A stretch of DNA of 64,000 nt, from the NCBI GenBank assembly GCA_026419785.1, contig JAODTK010001333.1:992001-1056000 (forward strand). The letters run 5' to 3'. The notes beneath the pieces were generated by a model, which worked only from the letters and a program-made list of their open reading frames with translations, was not told the origin of the DNA and did not search any database. This DNA is from Sclerodactyla briareus. Taxonomy: Eukaryota; Echinodermata; Holothuroidea; Dendrochirotida; Sclerodactylidae. Shown one piece after another: positions 62,875 to 64,000 of this stretch; the stretch's first letter is position 1, and the number at the start of each line of letters is the position of its first letter. Position numbers and translations under genes: made by a program.

Positions 62875-63221
62875 CAGATGTCGGGAAAATGGCAAAGTCG
62901 TATCGTGATGCTCTGCAAACAAACATTTCAGGTCGGAGTCAGCAGTCACCGACGTTTTCTTACAGATGGCTGGACTTGCCAGTGCGATGGGCGAGTTCTC
63001 GGTCTCCGATGTGATGCAGTGGACTTTTGAGTACGAGGGATTTATTTCAAGTCTCGAGGTCGGCTTGTGAGCAGTCACGTTGAACTGAAACTCCCACTCC
63101 TCCAGGTTCCGAGAGGAGGTCGGGTCCCTGGAGTCAATGACGTACTCCGGGGGGACGCGAGATGGCGGTCCCGGGAGCACATTTTGATTGGTTACACCCC
63201 TCCCTCGATATCATCTGAGCA
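62875..63221 (-). CDS. Cys-loop receptor copy C, TM3-TM4 cytoplasmic-loop exon
   Basis: Minus-strand exon with the longest clean frame of the family here (about 100 residues). It includes RVPPEYVIDSRDPTSSRNLE, EWEFQFNVTAHKPTSR and KVHCITSETENSPIALAS, ending before the donor CATCTG/GTACAC. Acceptor CTTTTCTTCTCGACCAG. It aligns along its length with copy B 57,067-57,467, which is anchored by membrane exons on both sides; that is the basis for the channel assignment. On its own it has no diagnostic domain. Composition is Ser/Thr-rich and hydrophilic, as expected for the intracellular loop. The reading frame is better kept than in copy B, though the first 50 nt contain a frame break. Membrane exons TM1-3 should lie beyond the window end. 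Confidence 0.55.
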
Positions 63222-63591
63222 CTGGTCGAGAAGAAAAGGCGAGTTTTAGCCTTTTGTAGAACGATATATTTATTAGTTGGCTGTTCAATTGTCTATGTTT
63301 CAAAGGCAGTCTGAAACTTTAATCCTTTTATACAATAAATTTGTATCATATTGACTCATACTGAATTTATAATTGAGGTTTGTATGAAATTGTATCTAAC
63401 GCACATCTGATTCCCAAAAAGATGCGACAATCAAAACCTTTATCCAAAAATGTCGAATGTAAACAATGGAGATTGCTTAACACACACCTGACAAAAGCGA
63501 TCTCTTCATAATATACGATGTTTTTAACAAGATTTCACTAAAAATTATTGTGATTCACAAATATTGGAAACAATCTACAGCTGACCCAATA

Positions 63592-63600
63592 TCTATATAT

Positions 63601-63681
<81 letters not shown>

Positions 63682-63689
63682 ATATATAT

Positions 63690-63734
<45 letters not shown>
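63592..63734. repeat. (TA)n microsatellite
   Basis: About 140 nt of AT dinucleotides with phase slips, within the presumed intron of copy C. Confidence 0.9.
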
Positions 63735-63737
<3 letters not shown>

Positions 63738-63764
63738 GTTGTAACTTTATGGAATCACCCCCAA

Positions 63765-63962
63765 TACAAACCTTGCTTCCTCTGTTGATCCCGTCGCTTG
63801 ATTATGATTGGTCCATCTGTGTCCATGAAGCGTCGCTCACAGCCAATGAGTGGACGCTTCTTTTCAGAATGGGACTGATCTCGTTTGGGATGTCGTTGGA
63901 GTCTACAGGACAACCCTCGCATTGCATTCGTTGTGCCCCCCCATCGCACAGACGTAATACAG
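63765..63962 (-). CDS. Possible upstream exon of copy C (basic loop segment)
   Basis: Open minus-strand stretch ending at a possible donor (GGAAGCAAG/GTTTGT). One frame reads RHPKRDQSHSEKKRPLIG then DGPIIIKRRDQQRKQ, strongly basic, as at the start of the channel's TM3-TM4 loop; copy B has a similar basic stretch just before its 56,599 donor. Another frame reads CEGCPVDSNDIPNEISP and is also open, so the frame is undecided. It sits about 540 nt upstream of the copy C loop exon, with a TA microsatellite between. This is a guess from position and composition, with no family motif. Confidence 0.2.
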
Positions 63963-64000
63963 TGAACAAAACACTGCCCCAAAAAGGTTTGAAAAAGAGT

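Noticed and set aside
63765..63962. Cystatin-like reading (CEGCPVDSND)
   Set aside because: Only a few residues resemble the start of that fold; the defining QVVAG-type motif is not seen. Position favours a receptor loop exon.

Overview
This is eukaryotic, animal nuclear DNA. There is no operon-like packing and no long open frame. Coding signal appears only as short exons with consensus splice sites, and most of the window is introns, microsatellites, tandem arrays and broken transposable elements. The receptor type, a tRNA-derived SINE, a Penelope-like element and satellites carrying nuclear-receptor-like half-sites fit a marine invertebrate, perhaps an echinoderm. That placement is an inference from general resemblance. 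Repeat copies and exons differ by very many single-base gaps and there are long G and C runs, so consensus error and true decay cannot be separated here.

The main gene content is a family of Cys-loop ligand-gated ion channels (nicotinic-receptor type) in three copies. Copy A (minus, 15,528 to 12,695) has two recognisable exons. Copy B (plus, 55,248 to 58,024) has four exons from the ligand-binding domain to a stop after TM4. Copy C (minus) is seen as its last exons, 63,221 to 62,568, perhaps with one more exon near 63,960; the rest lies beyond the window. Exon borders are shared between copies: the Cys-loop/TM1-3 exon is about 840 nt in B and 813 nt in A, and the TM3-TM4-loop exon is shared by B and C. 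B and C converge. All three have lesions in the reading frame.

Mobile DNA, from left to right: a tRNA-like SINE relic (about 680); a satellite-like array (5,255-6,300); a large inverted repeat with purine/pyrimidine tracts (10,010-12,330); an inverted pair of Penelope-like element 3' ends (16,757-18,842) flanked by TA repeats; a SINE (20,188-20,470); a second array of the 5.3 kb family (24,515-25,930); a 5'-truncated, dead non-LTR retrotransposon (27,100-29,310); a palindromic MITE lying between two 94-bp direct repeats (29,602-30,189); a GACTCG-type minisatellite in two blocks (37,575-37,690 and 38,808-38,900); a 2.4-2.55 kb tandem duplication (40,217-45,175) that includes a possible terminal exon; and a three-unit repeat of about 187 bp (52,708-53,170).

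A few further frames look protein-like but are unassigned (23.8, 46.2 and 47.0 kb). The remaining stretches hold nothing I can support.
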